Assembly (NCBI GenBank): GCA_024114885.1
Contig: CP099422.1
Coordinates: forward strand, 682,001 to 746,000
Direction of reading: 5' to 3'
Source: Septoria linicola
Taxonomy: Eukaryota; Ascomycota; Dothideomycetes; Mycosphaerellales; Mycosphaerellaceae
Length of the DNA stretch: 64,000 nt
Shown piece by piece: positions 24,185 through 35,472 of this stretch. The first letter of the stretch is position 1. Every line of letters begins with the position of its first letter. The translations under genes were made by a program, and so were the position numbers. The notes beneath the pieces are model-generated. The model saw only the letters and a program-made list of their open reading frames with translations, was not told the DNA's origin and made no database searches.

Positions 24185-25767
24185 TCAGGTCAAATCAATC
24201 ACTTCGCATTGTGGCCGCTGAACAGGTTTCATCTGATGGTTGGCTTCACGCGATCGCGTGGGCAGCTTGCTAAGCAGACCCATCTCTCGTCGTTCGCGCA
24301 ACGTAGCAGCGATGGCTACTCCTCCTGGAATCAAGTTTTCCTGCGACGTGTTTGATTTGGCCATAAAAGTCCGTTCTGGCGAAGCTCGAGAATTCCTCCT
24401 GGACAAGATTGGCATGTTCTTCGTGTCCACAACACGGTTAGTTGTTTGTGACCGGAAGGTCTCACTCGTTTGCAGCGTGGCAGATGATGACGTTTCGTGA
24501 ACACCGCGCACATTGCGCCGATCATCTGTCCGTTGTTCAAGTCCAAGATCAGCTGATGGGTTGAGTGATTTTCGTGCACTCGGTGTGGGAGGCTGACGAT
24601 AGGGCGAGACGAACAATCCTGGAGACCTCGGCGTTGGAAGATCGTCTTCGGAATCGTCTTCACCCAAGTCGATTACTTGTGATACACTCCTCCGCAAGGC
24701 GTCAAAATCTGGCATCGCGACTCGTCTGAATGTAGCTGGCGGGGGACTAGCTGATCGTGCCTTGGTATAAGCCTTCGGCTTTCGAGGTTTCTTCACTGGC
24801 CTAGAAGTCTCCATCTGGTCGTCATCTTTGCGTGCACCCTTCTTCGCAGGTTTTGCCGGCTGCGGTTCGAGAATTTCGGTCTCTGCTGCGACCTTCGCCA
24901 CACTGGGTTGCTTCCTGGCTCTGCTTGCGCCGGAGCTCCGCTGAGTGCAGGTTGGAGCACTTTGGCTGCCACTCGGCGTTGTGCTTTCCTCATTATCTCT
25001 GTGCGCCTTGATGAGCTTCGTACATCCGAACATCAGACAATCGCTATCATCAGACCAGACAGCATCCACGACACCTTCCACTTGCAAGCGAGCACATTCC
25101 GCCTCAGCCTCGCCCGGAGCGGAATGATAGGGGACCTTTAGGCGGTCGAACAACTGGTGAAGCATTTTGATGCATTTCGGATCAATCTTGCCACCCCGCC
25201 TGCCAGATCCTTTGCTCGCCCATCGATCTTTGGCGATCCTCCTGAGCCCATCAGTGACGAACAGTAGTTGGATGTTCAGTCTCCAGAATTTGAGTATGCG
25301 CTACAGAATGACCTTTTCGATCGGGTTCGCCGCCGGCTCGCCTTCCTGAATCCGTTGTACCTGAGGATATGTCTTTAGTAGTGCCTCGAGTCTGCATCTT
25401 GCGGACCACGAACCTGTTCATGAGTGATGTTATTGAAGCGCCAACATGCTTCATCCTGCGGTAGACGGAAGGTCAGTAATGTCTCAGGCAGATCTCAAGG
25501 TGCCGCCATCTCGCCCTGTGCACAGAGTGCCGCAGCGTGAGTGCGTCAGGTAGAGACGTGGGACTTGAAAGGGATTGCGTTCTGGCAGGTGCCTCTACTA
25601 ACGACTGCGATCCGGAGTGGTCTTTTGTGCCTTTCCCAGTGGGCGGCAGCATAATCTTCAATGCGGTGAACTTCGCCTTTGCCTATCACTTCCCAGAGCC
25701 TTTGTGAGGTCAGAATGCAGCCCACCCCCAAATGCGATTCTCTCGTGTCTCACCCAACGATACCCAC
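24185..25767 (-). pseudogene. XPG/Rad2-family (GEN1-like) nuclease, inactivated
   Basis: Four exon pieces can be read: 25767-25754, 25699-25603, 25455-25414 and 25360-24185, with good introns (GTGAGA/AAAG, GTTAGT/CAG with a TTACTGAC branch, GTTCGT/CAG). Conceptually they give G-I-V-G-L-W-E-V-I-G-K, RPLRIAVDEACWRFNNITHEQ, a GEPAANPIEK segment and the XPG-I core GEAEAECARLQVEGVVDAVW with the acidic metal ligands. Three defects are visible. The initiator position is GTG (25767-25765). A TAG at 25303-25301 interrupts the I-L-x-R-I-L segment. After the XPG-I core (LIKAHRD) the frame jumps directly to a Lys/Arg/Ser-rich tail, so the helix-hairpin-helix half of the nuclease is missing. Relatives are 5'-flap or Holliday-junction nucleases; this copy should be inactive. 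Confidence 0.85.
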
Positions 25768-26523
25768 GATGGAGCTTGTTACGATAGCTTCATCGCAGTC
25801 GGGTAAGCCTATCAGGTATGGTCATGTTCAGTACCGCGTGTACCATGTTGCACGACGGCACTTTGTGCGAGTAGAAGTCGCGTTGTGGGATCGACGCGAT
25901 CAGGCGACGCTGCAGGGTTGCCGCTTGCCAAATATTATTTCGCTACAAACGAGACATCTGACCACTCTCCACAAAGACACGCTCAAGAGCTCACTCAACC
26001 TCACCGACATCGCAAGAAAGACAATCCTGATGCCGCCATTGGGCAATGATGTGACTGACGCGAAGCTCACCGTCTGCCTGACTGCTCGATCTTGTCCCAG
26101 CGTGCTCGTGAATTCCTGCGTAACGAGCGGGTCGGGCGGCCTCGGCCATTCAAGTTGCAGGTCATCGGCGGAAACTTGGCAGGACAAGATGACTGTATAG
26201 TATCGAGGAATAGCATCGCTATCAGGACGAGCACTTCACATCTGGATTCGCTGGAGATGCAAGCTTCGAGTTCAGGTTGATGGCTGTAATGGAAGTCCTT
26301 AGTCGAGAGAGCGGCATATGGATGCCGAGAAGGAAGGTAGAAACGCGTAACTTAGCGCGTTCACCACGTCACCGCCTGCGAAGGTGAATTCGCCCGACTG
26401 GCTACATGTCGCCATTCCTGAGTGCCGTGTGCCGCGTTGTCGACTATATGGCAAAACGTTCATCATAGCGGAATTTCGAGATGAAATCCATGTCTTCCCA
26501 ACACATTTTTCTCTACTTGGACG
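25768..26523. other. Region with unresolved open frames
   Basis: A + strand frame runs to 26200 and overlaps another ending at 26280; a minus-strand frame covers 26187-25900. None shows a motif I recognise, and no start plus intron combination gave a clear protein. An ATG at 25770 is followed 12 codons later by GTAAGC, so a spliced gene is possible. The right part should contain the promoter of the MFS gene. Confidence 0.35.
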
Positions 26524-28478
26524 ATGGCAGTGGATCATCCGATGGAGTCAAGAAGCTCACACAGCAGGGACACGACCACAGACAAAGACCTTGAGAAGCA
26601 AGATGAAGAGCATATGAGTCCAGAGACAGATACCGATCTAGAAAAGCAAGAGTCACGTCAAGAACGAGCCGAAGCTCCAGCGCCTGCTCAACGTCGAGAA
26701 CAAAGTCAACATTCACGAAGGCGATCGCAGTCGCAGCCTCCGTTGCAGCGTTTGGTTTCACACATCTCCTTAAGACGGCATCGAAGCCAGCCAGGAGAAC
26801 CTGCTTGGCAAGTAACGTTCGATGAAGGCGACCCCGAGAACCCCAAGACTTGGTCAAATGGCCGTAAAGCCTGCATCACTCTCCAGCTTGGCTTCCTCGC
26901 ACTCGTGGGCTCGATTGGAAGCTCAATAATAGCGCCAGCGGAGCCTGTGATATCAGAATATGTTGGAGTGACTCAGGAGACTACGGTGCTTGTCGTGGCA
27001 CTGTATGTCCTTGGCTTTGCGATCGGACCGCTGGCTTGGGCTCCTATCAGCGAGGTATGATTGAGCTCATGAGACTGGTCCGTTGCCGCCACTAACCTGA
27101 TGGCAAGGTGTATGGTCGCAAATGGTCAATTCTACCAGCCGTTGCGATTCTTGGCCTGTTCAGCATAGGTACAGCGACAAGCAAGACCGCAGCCAGCATT
27201 TTTACTACCCGCTTCTTCGGTGGTGTCTTTGGCTCGGCGCCGATCAGCAATGTAACAGCAGCTCTCGGAGACATGTATGAGCCAAAGGCCAGGGGTATTG
27301 CGGTCACGTTCTACGCAGTGATGGTTGTAGGAGGTCCGATTTTTGGTCCGGTCGTTGGTGCAGCTATTACGGGATCTAAGCTTGGATGGCGCTGGACAGA
27401 GGTACGACTCCACGTACTTACATTCATGATTCTGCAGAGTCGTTAACGAATACCAGTACATCGAAGCCATCTTCGCCTTCTCGATGGTGGCAATCACCTT
27501 CTTCTGCCTACCAGAGCTCTATGCACCTGTCATACTTAAGCGAAAAGCAGCCAGGCTGCGCAAGCAGACAGGCGATCAACGACACTGGCATCCTCACGAG
27601 GCAGAACGCATGACACCTAGCAATATCCTGACAAAGTATTTCTCGCGACCGATACGCATGTTGGTCACAGAACCAATGGTGACTTGCATTGCCTGCTATG
27701 CATCATATGTGTATGGAATTCTCTACATGACGCTCGAAGTGTTCCCAATTGTCTTTCGACAGCAAAGAGGATACGGCTTGGTCGTTTCGACCCTACCGTT
27801 CTTGGGTATGTTCACGAGACCCGGCACAAGGCTCATTCCGCTGACGCTTGGCCAGGTCTCTTCGTTGGCGTTCTCTGTGCAGTCGGTATCAACCTCGCGA
27901 ACCAGTCGTACTACAGTAAGGCGGTTGCTAAGAACAGTGGGCGAGCTGCTCCGGAAGCTCGACTGCCTCCCATGCTTGTGGGAGGATTTCTCTTTAGCGC
28001 TGGACTATTTTGGTACGCATCGAGGCTCTTATGTTTGTTACTGCAATCATCTTACTAACCGTGCTCGACTGTTCCAGGTTCGGCTGGACTGCAGATCCGA
28101 AGTATCACTGGAGCATCCCTGTTATTGCAGCTGGCTTCATCGGAGCTGGCTTCAACACGATCTTTCAGCAATGTCTGAACTACCTGGTCGACACTTACGG
28201 ACTTTTTGCTGCTTCAGCAGTCAGTGCCAACACTTTTCTCAGATCTTTAATTGCCTTCGGCTTGCCACTAGCTGCCAAGCCAATGTTCGGCGCAATGGGT
28301 GTTGGCTCTGCTGCTAGTGTTCTTGGAGGCGTCTCTTGCCTAGCATTACCTGTGCCGTGAGTAAAGTGTACATTTCCCGATCAAGTGCCGGTGCTAACGC
28401 AGCGATAGACTCGTGTTCATGAAGATTGGCCACAAGCTCCGGCAGAGGTCGAAGTTCGCTCCTATGCCCAAGGATTGA
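26524..28478 (+). CDS. MFS transporter, DHA1 drug/polyamine family
   Basis: Six exons: 26524-27054, 27108-27401, 27457-27805, 27856-28012, 28078-28356 and 28409-28478. They sum to 1680 nt, giving 559 aa with every junction in phase. Introns are 50-65 bp with GTATGA, GTACGA, GTATGT, GTACGC and GTGAGT donors. A hydrophilic Gln/Arg/Ser-rich N-terminus of about 110 residues leads into DPENPKTWSNGRKA, a signature just before the first membrane span of this family. The loop between spans 2 and 3 carries the major-facilitator motif around YGRKW. About twelve hydrophobic segments follow. Plasma-membrane efflux of drugs or small metabolites is typical. Its end lies only 31 bp from the convergent rhamnosidase gene. 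Confidence 0.9.
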
Positions 28479-28509
28479 AATGTACTGCCGCTACTGGAAA
28501 GCTAGACCA

Positions 28510-31158
28510 TCACCAAGTATGCGCTCTGATCTGTGTGTCACATCCCGACGGTAGCTCGATTCGCCTCTTGCTTGCACCATCCGGCAGGACCAGTACGCCC
28601 GTTGTGCCATTTGGTGCAGTGGCTGATACCACAGCTATACCATCAACAATCTTCCACCCCGCCACGATGGGACCTGAAAGCGTCCATGTCGTTCCATTGG
28701 CCTCTTTCAAACCCAAAGATCCGATCAACGGCTCGAATGACCAAGTCCTGAAACCCGGCGTGAGAGCGGTGACTCCCAAGACGTACTCTGGCAAAACATA
28801 CCTAAAAGCAGTGAATGCAAGTCAGCGATTGTCTCAGGCACAACAACAGGCTCGCTGGGAATCTTACGTGGGCGCAGCACCCCAGGGATGTGCGAGCGAT
28901 GTGAAAAGGTCGATCCCTGGGCGACCATCTGGGTACTCATACTCCCAGCTCGCACCGGAATGATACTCGTCGCAAGTGACCATATTGCTCCACAAGTCAT
29001 CAAGCATCGATTTGGCAACTGTCAGATTCTTTACACCAAGGTCACGCTCGGCCTTGAAGAGTGCCTCAAGCAGGAAGCCACCAGTATTGGGCGATAGTTG
29101 TGTTGTATTGGTGCTTTCATCGACGGTAGAAGTCTTATAGCGGACGCCAAGGCGAAGCTCAGGCAGGCGAGCAATGCTAGAAGCAGCTTGGGACGAGTTC
29201 GAAGCACCAGCGAGAATGCCCCAGGCGATGCCGGTGAACGAAAAGTCACCGGGTTGCTCAAGCGAGTAAGCGTAGACTCCCGCCGAAGCGTTCCACAACT
29301 TCGAATTCAGATTCTCAATCAGATCATTACTCGTCTCACTCAGGGTCGTAGCTGTAGCAGTGTCGTTCAATGCTTCTGCAAGCGGGATCAGGGACTTGTA
29401 AGCGTAAGCTGCAAGTCCTGTGACGGCGCTTCCATTCACCGGACCAAGAAAGTAGAATGCATCTTCTGCTGCCATGAGTCCGGAGTATGGATCGATGTAC
29501 TTCATTCTCTCCTCAAACAAGAGTTTGATCTGCTCCCACTTGGGTCTCAGTCCTTCGATATCAGCAGTCGCGAGGAAGTAGTGCTCAATCGCTGCTAGGA
29601 AAAGATCCTGATAGTCAACCAAAGCTGGAAAGCCGGAGCCTGCGAGAGCATCGGCATACTCGAGTCTCGATCCTAGAGCCGCACTGATTGGCACAAAACC
29701 TGCCGTAGACTGACCCGGCTTCCTCTGATAGCTGAGAACATAGTCGATTGATCCGAGAATATAGTCCCAGCGTGCTGTGCTCGATCCAAGCACTCGTGTA
29801 GTATGGTAGAAGTCCCCAGCCCAGACAAGACGATCTCTTTTTGCTCCGTCCAGACAGACAGAAGCATCAAGTTCTGCGACGTTGTACTCTGCTAGGGTGT
29901 CATTCGAGGTGAGCTGGTTAGAGTAGAGCACACTGCCGTTCTGCGCGGTGACGAGGACATCTTTGTAGTATGCAACTTGGTCTGCCCATGGACCGAAGCC
30001 AAATGTGCCGCCTGTGGTGCTTGATGTACCCAAATACGATGCGCCTTGGTCCGATAGCGCGATAGACTCGTCCTGAGAGATGGATGCGATGAGCTGGCTA
30101 TCAAGCGAGACATTGATGGAGGTCGGTGTCAAGGTCGTACTGATATTGTACCAGACGTTCTCTTGGATAGTGACGTGTATGGGAATCTGCTGATTCCATC
30201 CGGTCGTGAGGGTCGACTGATTCACGATCGAATAGCCGTAGTTGTAGATCAAAGTGTTCGGAGGGACCAATGTGCGGTTAGTATTGACGAATATAGTAGC
30301 CTCAGGATACTCAGACGTCATGTACAAAATGTGACCGCGAGGCACAGCGACACTTCCACTTGCGAGACGCCAACCCGTGCCACCGCGGACGATCTTCGTC
30401 ATGAAAGAGAGCGTATAGTTGGCGAACTTGCTACCATTGCTTGATTGCGCTGTCTGCTGTCCGCGAATCAATGCTCCCTCAGGAGTGGTCTCCCAAGTTG
30501 AAGAAGCATTGCCGGCATCAATACAAGCAGCTTGCACAACGCGAGGTCCAAGGTCCCATATCTTGTTGTAGAGGTCGCTCGAAGTGTCAAGTCGACCAGT
30601 GAAAGCAGCTGCTGGCTTGTTATCAGAAGTCAGCTTGAGCCCTACTGATCGGAACGTCACAGTAGTGTTCGTGAGAAGTCGATCGAATCGTTTACCAACG
30701 CTGGCCGCCTTGTACGAAGAATGATTGCTGACGTCCAGCTCCCGTCAAGTTGAACGTCTCGGTCCGGAATGAGTTGGACAAGCCATTGCTGAAGATCCAG
30801 GGCCGGTCACTGTATGGATTATCGAATGCTGTAAAGTCCTCTGCATATTTCACTTCAATCTGGGTCGCTGCAGACTTGTTTTGCACCTCGAAGAATGGAA
30901 ACCCGGCAACTTCGGCTCCGTAATCGATTGTGAGGACTGGAGTGTCCGGTGAGAGAGTGATGGTTTGATTGCCATAAGGTCCGCCATTGCCTAGCACGTG
31001 TGTATGCCCTGCGCTATACGTGGAAGGCAGTACATCGCCATAGTCGACAAAGCTGGACCTGGAACTTAGTATTGCGCTCTTTGTGATATTTGATTTGTCT
31101 CGTCAACGTACCAAGCGGCCAATGCTGGTAGCAAAAGTGCCAATGATTGACGATCCAT
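28510..31158 (-). pseudogene. GH78 alpha-L-rhamnosidase-like enzyme, broken
   Basis: Exon 1 (31158-31112) encodes a signal peptide MDRQSLALLLPALAA, then a 47-bp intron, exon 2 (31064 down to 28868) and a last exon (28801-28510) after a 66-bp intron (GTAAGA, TTTTAG). The main frame has the six-hairpin glycosidase pattern of GH78: GRLDTSSDLYNKIW, the acidic DRLVWAGDFYHTTR active-site region, and SWEYEYPDGRPG with SLAHPWGAAPT near the end. The reading frame is interrupted at 30694-30692 by TAA, where CAA (Gln in GGQRWQ) is expected, and immediately after by a tandem TCGA duplication (30679-30686) that shifts the frame. Removing both would restore continuity (RWQTIRLLTNTTVTF). The product would cleave terminal rhamnose from plant glycosides outside the cell. 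As it stands it is truncated near residue 140. Confidence 0.85.
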
Positions 31159-31827
31159 CTTTGGTGCCTCTTTTCCACGACCCTCGGCGAAACGATTCAC
31201 TTATAGAAAAGTCGTGTGCAGTACGACATCTCCAACGACGTACCAATAGCTACCACATGCCGATAACATTACCGTATGGCATACTCGTGTTCTCGTGTAA
31301 GACCATCATAGACTACTGCACTCCACAGTCGTCTCCGCTATGTAACACTCGACATGCGGAGATGCGATGCATGAATGGACTCTGCTACCGTGGAAGCATG
31401 ACCCATGCGGTACTCATTGTCCCGAGAGCGAGCTGCGCTCAACACAGGCCGCGTGACGTGGTGCTGTCGGCAGAGTGGCGGTCCACGTGTACGCAAAATG
31501 GTCTTGCCTTGCGTGTTGTCTCGCCATCGCATTCTTCCAAGTATAATATGATGGTGTCTTGATGAATATCGGGATTGTGTGATAGAAGACCAAGGTCCGC
31601 GTCCGGAAGAAGATGTTTTCGCTGCAGCACTGGCTTGGCCGATTGGTGGGCGGGCTGGATTGCGCGACTCACCTCCCCACGACACCTTGCCCGAGGACGA
31701 CGTTGAGTTATCAATGTAGCCTTCAGCTCAGGCGTGTCTAGCCCAGTAGGTACACTTCTGCACTCCTGATAAGCCATCTTTCCATTTAGTTGCATTGAAC
31801 ACACTCACAACACAGGACTACCTCAGC
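31159..31827. other. Divergent promoter region, rhamnosidase and FAD oxidase
   Basis: 669 bp between two head-to-head genes. Open frames on both strands here are short and lack motifs. A shared or paired promoter is the simplest reading. Confidence 0.45.
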
Positions 31828-33297
31828 ATGGCAACCTCGACACAGCTCCAGAAAGACTCCAAATTCGTCATCGTAGGAGCAGGTGTATTTGGACTCAGCA
31901 CAACCCTGCATTTGATCCGTCGTGGGTACACCAATATTCACCTCTTTGATCGACAGCCTTTCGACAAGAACCAGTATGACGAAACGAAAGGTGCAGATGG
32001 TGCATCATGCGACTTGAACAAGATTGTGCGGGCGTCGTATGGTGATGCAAAGCTTTATCAAGACCTGGCCTTCAATGCAATGCCAGAATGGGAGAAGTGG
32101 AACGCCCAACTTGCTGCTACTCCACAAGCTGAACTGCCTAGTAGTCTTGATCCGAGCATTCCACTTTGGCACAAGTGTGGATTTCTTAGGCTGAGCTCAG
32201 ATGGCTTGGAGCCCAAGGAGGAGGAAACGCAGCAGAACTTCCCACCTGATATCAAGCACACGCAGTATCGTGTCTCTGACTCCGAACGAAGAGCCGATGC
32301 GGCTCGAGAGGGCATTCCATCATCTAAGATCGACCCTTTCCGCAGAGTAGAAAAGAGTCTTCCGACCGATGGTATTCTGGACACGACTGCAGGATTTGTA
32401 CTTGCTTCTCGAGCCTGCACCTGGGCTCTGCATCTAGCGCTTCTTTCGGGCTATGTAACGACACATTTTGGAGCCGACAATGCCCTGCAATCCCTCATGA
32501 AGACTGGCAATCGGATCTCCGGGATAGTGACCTCAGGTTTCGAGCGCCACAGTGCTGACTTCGTGCTCGTGGCTACAGGTGGGTGGACACCTTCATTGAT
32601 TCCTGAAGTCGATCGGCTGCTTGAAACGACCTCTGGCAGTGTCCTCAGTGTGCAACTGCCAAAGGACAGGCAAGATCTGTGGGATAAGTACAGCGAGGAA
32701 AGATTTCCAGTATGGTCCTGGAACATGGGCTCCTACGTTCCACATCAGAAAGATAGCATTGGAGGTCTGTATGGTTTGCCACGTACACCTGAAGGAATTG
32801 TTAAAGTCGCCTTCCGAGGAGCAAAATGGACCTCTTACACGCGTCGCTCGAGTGTCGGTGAAGAACTGTCATACCCCAAGACCGACGTCGAAAAGGTACC
32901 TGAAGAAGCAATGCGAGTGATGAGAGGATTCGTAGAAGAGAATCTGCCAGATCTGCTTGAGCTTGACCTAAGCAATTTGCGGCTGTGCTGGTATACGGAC
33001 AGTATCGACAACAGTTTTCTAGTTGACCATGTTCCCGACATAGAAGGACTAGTCGTAGCTTCGGGCGGCAGTGGACATGGCTTCAAATTCCTGCCTGTGC
33101 TGGGCGAGCACATTGTAAATGTAATCGAAAAGAAGGATACAGAGTATACTCGACTCTTCAAGTGGCGAAAAGTGCCGACTGGAAAACGCAACGGACTCGA
33201 AGACGGGCCAGAGGGATGGCGGACGCTGGACAAGCAGAGAATGGTCGGCAATGACGAATGGCGGGCAAGACGCACTGAAGGTGGAAGCAAGCTTTGA
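31828..33297 (+). CDS. FAD-dependent amine oxidase (amadoriase / sarcosine-oxidase family)
   Basis: A single-exon frame of 489 aa. The N-terminus FVIVGAGVFGLSTTLHLIRRG is a Rossmann FAD-binding fold (GxGxxG), and the following Asp in LFDRQPF binds the ribose. Near the C-terminus LCWYTDSIDNSFLVDHVPD followed by ASGGSGHGFKFLPVLGE matches fungal fructosyl-amine and saccharopine oxidases, where the Cys of the LCW motif carries the covalent flavin. The family oxidises the C-N bond of secondary amines and releases hydrogen peroxide. The C-terminus lacks an obvious SKL peroxisomal signal but ends in GGSKL, which contains Ser-Lys-Leu as its last three residues, so peroxisomal import is likely. ATG 31828 was taken because the upstream frame begins only with TTG. 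Confidence 0.9.
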   Translation: MATSTQLQKDSKFVIVGAGVFGLSTTLHLIRRGYTNIHLFDRQPFDKNQYDETKGADGASCDLNKIVRASYGDAKLYQDLAFNAMPEWEKWNAQLAATPQAELPSSLDPSIPLWHKCGFLRLSSDGLEPKEEETQQNFPPDIKHTQYRVSDSERRADAAREGIPSSKIDPFRRVEKSLPTDGILDTTAGFVLASRACTWALHLALLSGYVTTHFGADNALQSLMKTGNRISGIVTSGFERHSADFVLVATGGWTPSLIPEVDRLLETTSGSVLSVQLPKDRQDLWDKYSEERFPVWSWNMGSYVPHQKDSIGGLYGLPRTPEGIVKVAFRGAKWTSYTRRSSVGEELSYPKTDVEKVPEEAMRVMRGFVEENLPDLLELDLSNLRLCWYTDSIDNSFLVDHVPDIEGLVVASGGSGHGFKFLPVLGEHIVNVIEKKDTEYTRLFKWRKVPTGKRNGLEDGPEGWRTLDKQRMVGNDEWRARRTEGGSKL

Positions 33298-33375
33298 AGT
33301 TTTGAGGTGAAGTGAAGTGAAGGTGCAGGGGAGCATGCATTAGCGATCATCCCTCAATCAGCTCTTTTACCTCAA

Positions 33376-34371
33376 ATGTTTCGGACACACTCTCAACAAA
33401 CTTTGGTCCAACGAACAGCAAGACCAGCCCCAACAATGGCGGACCAGGAGAAGGACGACAAACACAACAGAAAAAGCCAGAAGATTGATGCTGCACCAAT
33501 GTGCAGCAGCCCAGGTTTCCCGATGTCGAAGTTCTTCAATAACGCTCACTACTCCGACATCGCTATCAAGTTCTCGGACCAACAATTGTTTTGTCACAAG
33601 GTCGTTGTTTGCGAGGCGAGCGACTACTTCCGGACGCTCTGCGGGCATGATGCGAAGCTGAAGGTAGGACTTGCTCAATCGGTTATTCCCGCAAGCTGAT
33701 ATTCTTGCAGGAAAAGCATGATAGACTTATCGAATTGAGAGACGACGACCCGGACGCTGTACCTGGTCTGGTCAACTACCTCTATACCGGCAGCTACAGT
33801 GATGACAATCATCCACGACGTCTAGATTGGACCTACCACAACGCAGTCCGCGTCGCTGCAAACAAGTACGGTATCAAGACACTAGAGACGCTCGCACTTT
33901 CTGCTCTCAAGGAGCGAGCGCGGGGGATTTGAAGATGCACGAGATGCTCTTGAACTGAGTCAGACTATTCGAGCGACTGAGGTAAACACCGGGGTTGCAA
34001 CCTTTGCAAACACGCTGGAAGATAAGCACCGTACCAATCTGCTCCTCTTGGACGAGTACCGAGACATGATGTTGAGAGACCCCGAGATGCTGTGGTAGCA
34101 GTACAAACGCCTTGCCGCCCTAGCCGGGGAAGTCGATATGGATCTGGTTTTCTGTACGTGCGGTGCCAGGACTGTGTTCGCGAAGTCGGAGAAGCATTGG
34201 GCCGAGTGCGTAAGATGCAAGAAGAAACCGAAGTTTCTCACCTTTCGTGTCACAAAGCAAGAGGAGGCAAATATCAAAGATCGCTCGACGAGAAACCCTT
34301 CGTTGAAAGGTGTCCAGCAGCCGTCTGCTGCAATCGTGGCTTCCGCGGCGGCAACAACAACCACGAACTGA
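33376..34371 (+). pseudogene. BTB/POZ-domain protein, frameshifted and with internal stop
   Basis: Exon 1 (33376-33663) and exon 2 (from 33711) are joined by a 47-bp intron (GTAGGA, TTGCAG). They encode a BTB fold: FFNNAHYSDIAIKFSDQQLFCHKVVVCEASDYF, then VNYLYTGSY. At 33922-33926 a run of five G causes a stop at 33930. With four G the frame continues through FEDARDALELSQTIRATE and ends at TAG 34096-34098, where CAG would fit (EMLW then QYKRLAALAG). Beyond it the same frame runs to 34371 with CTCGARTVFAKSEKHWAECVRC, a Cys/His cluster. So two lesions separate three pieces of one gene. The G-run indel could be a sequencing error; the TAG less so. Starts at 33376 or 33436 are both possible. Confidence 0.78.
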
Positions 34372-35472
34372 TGGGAGTGAGATGGAGGCAGACAACGAGG
34401 TAAAATGAGTGTCAAGCGGATGGCGGCTGGCTCTCCACTACTCTAGACATTAAGGCTTCTCCACGATGCACAGTCAGGCAGCGAAGGCGGATCAGACAGA
34501 TTGTGTTTCGGGAAGCTTGACACGGACCCCTTTTTGGCGGATGGCTTGGGTAACATTGTCTCATGATGGACGCTCTTCGCAAGTTCAGTGAGAAGAACAT
34601 GCCTTTTGACATTCCCACAACAACAAAATGCGAATTGGACCTGAATCTCATTGTCGATTCACAACTGTTTCTCATTGGCAGATTACTGCCAAGACGCTAG
34701 AGAAGGACTCTATGGCGGTTCCCATCATGCTCGCCACAACCTTCTTCTCTTTACTCCACTGCCTCTAGACCAGGCACACCCACACAGTTTTGATCGTGAG
34801 TTCGTTGCGGCGCGGCATAGCCAGAGGACATTTCGTACTTTTAAGCACCAAATCAGTTCCATTCACAAGCTTAGCAGATTGCACGGAATTGCCCATAGCC
34901 ACATTACTCAAGGGTTTACTTGAGGCGCATGTCAGCTTACCTAGCTGGACGCGTCCGGTATGACACGATCGCGAGTACCCTCCTCGCGAAGGCCTGCACA
35001 ATGATTTCGGCAAAGTGGTCGTGGATGGCCCAGAAGAAGTAAAACTCGGAACCTTGATCAAGCAGTCCGCTGGGCACGAGGAAACTTTTGCTTGCGGACC
35101 AACTGGCGACGAGATGCAAGAGCACCTTGCCTCGGGACTTGCTGTTTGTTCTTGTCATGCGATTCTCTGTGCAGAGCTCGCATTGCATATCACGCGCACC
35201 CTCGAGCAGGCCTGGGTGAACCTCGGATGTCTCCTCAATTGCAAAGACAGCGGGATCCACAGCCGCGTGTTTGACCATGAGCGTACGCAGGTCATTGTGA
35301 GGCTGAAGCATACTGCGCCCAGTATGCCACACCTCGCTATCAGCGCATGTGGATAGAGGTACGTGATCAGGTAAGTGAGGTGTTCTTAATCGGCTGGAAC
35401 ATATAAGTTGGAATGTCAAGCGCTGCGAACGCCACCACGCTCAAGTTAATTTGACAAAACATCATTACGAAG
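34372..35472. other. Intergenic region with overlapping open frames on both strands
   Basis: A 160-codon minus-strand frame (35419-34937) and a 113-codon plus-strand frame (35015-35356) overlap. The minus-strand one (EETSEVHPGLLEGARDMQC and FYFFWAIHDHFAEIIV) looks marginally more protein-like, but I recognise no family and see no clear start. It may be a gene relic. Confidence 0.3.

Noticed and set aside
30600..30720. A conventional intron bridging the two GH78 frames
   Set aside because: Donor GTAAAC at about 30695 and possible CAG or TAG acceptors near 30645 give the wrong phase; the TCGA duplication plus TAA explains the break better.
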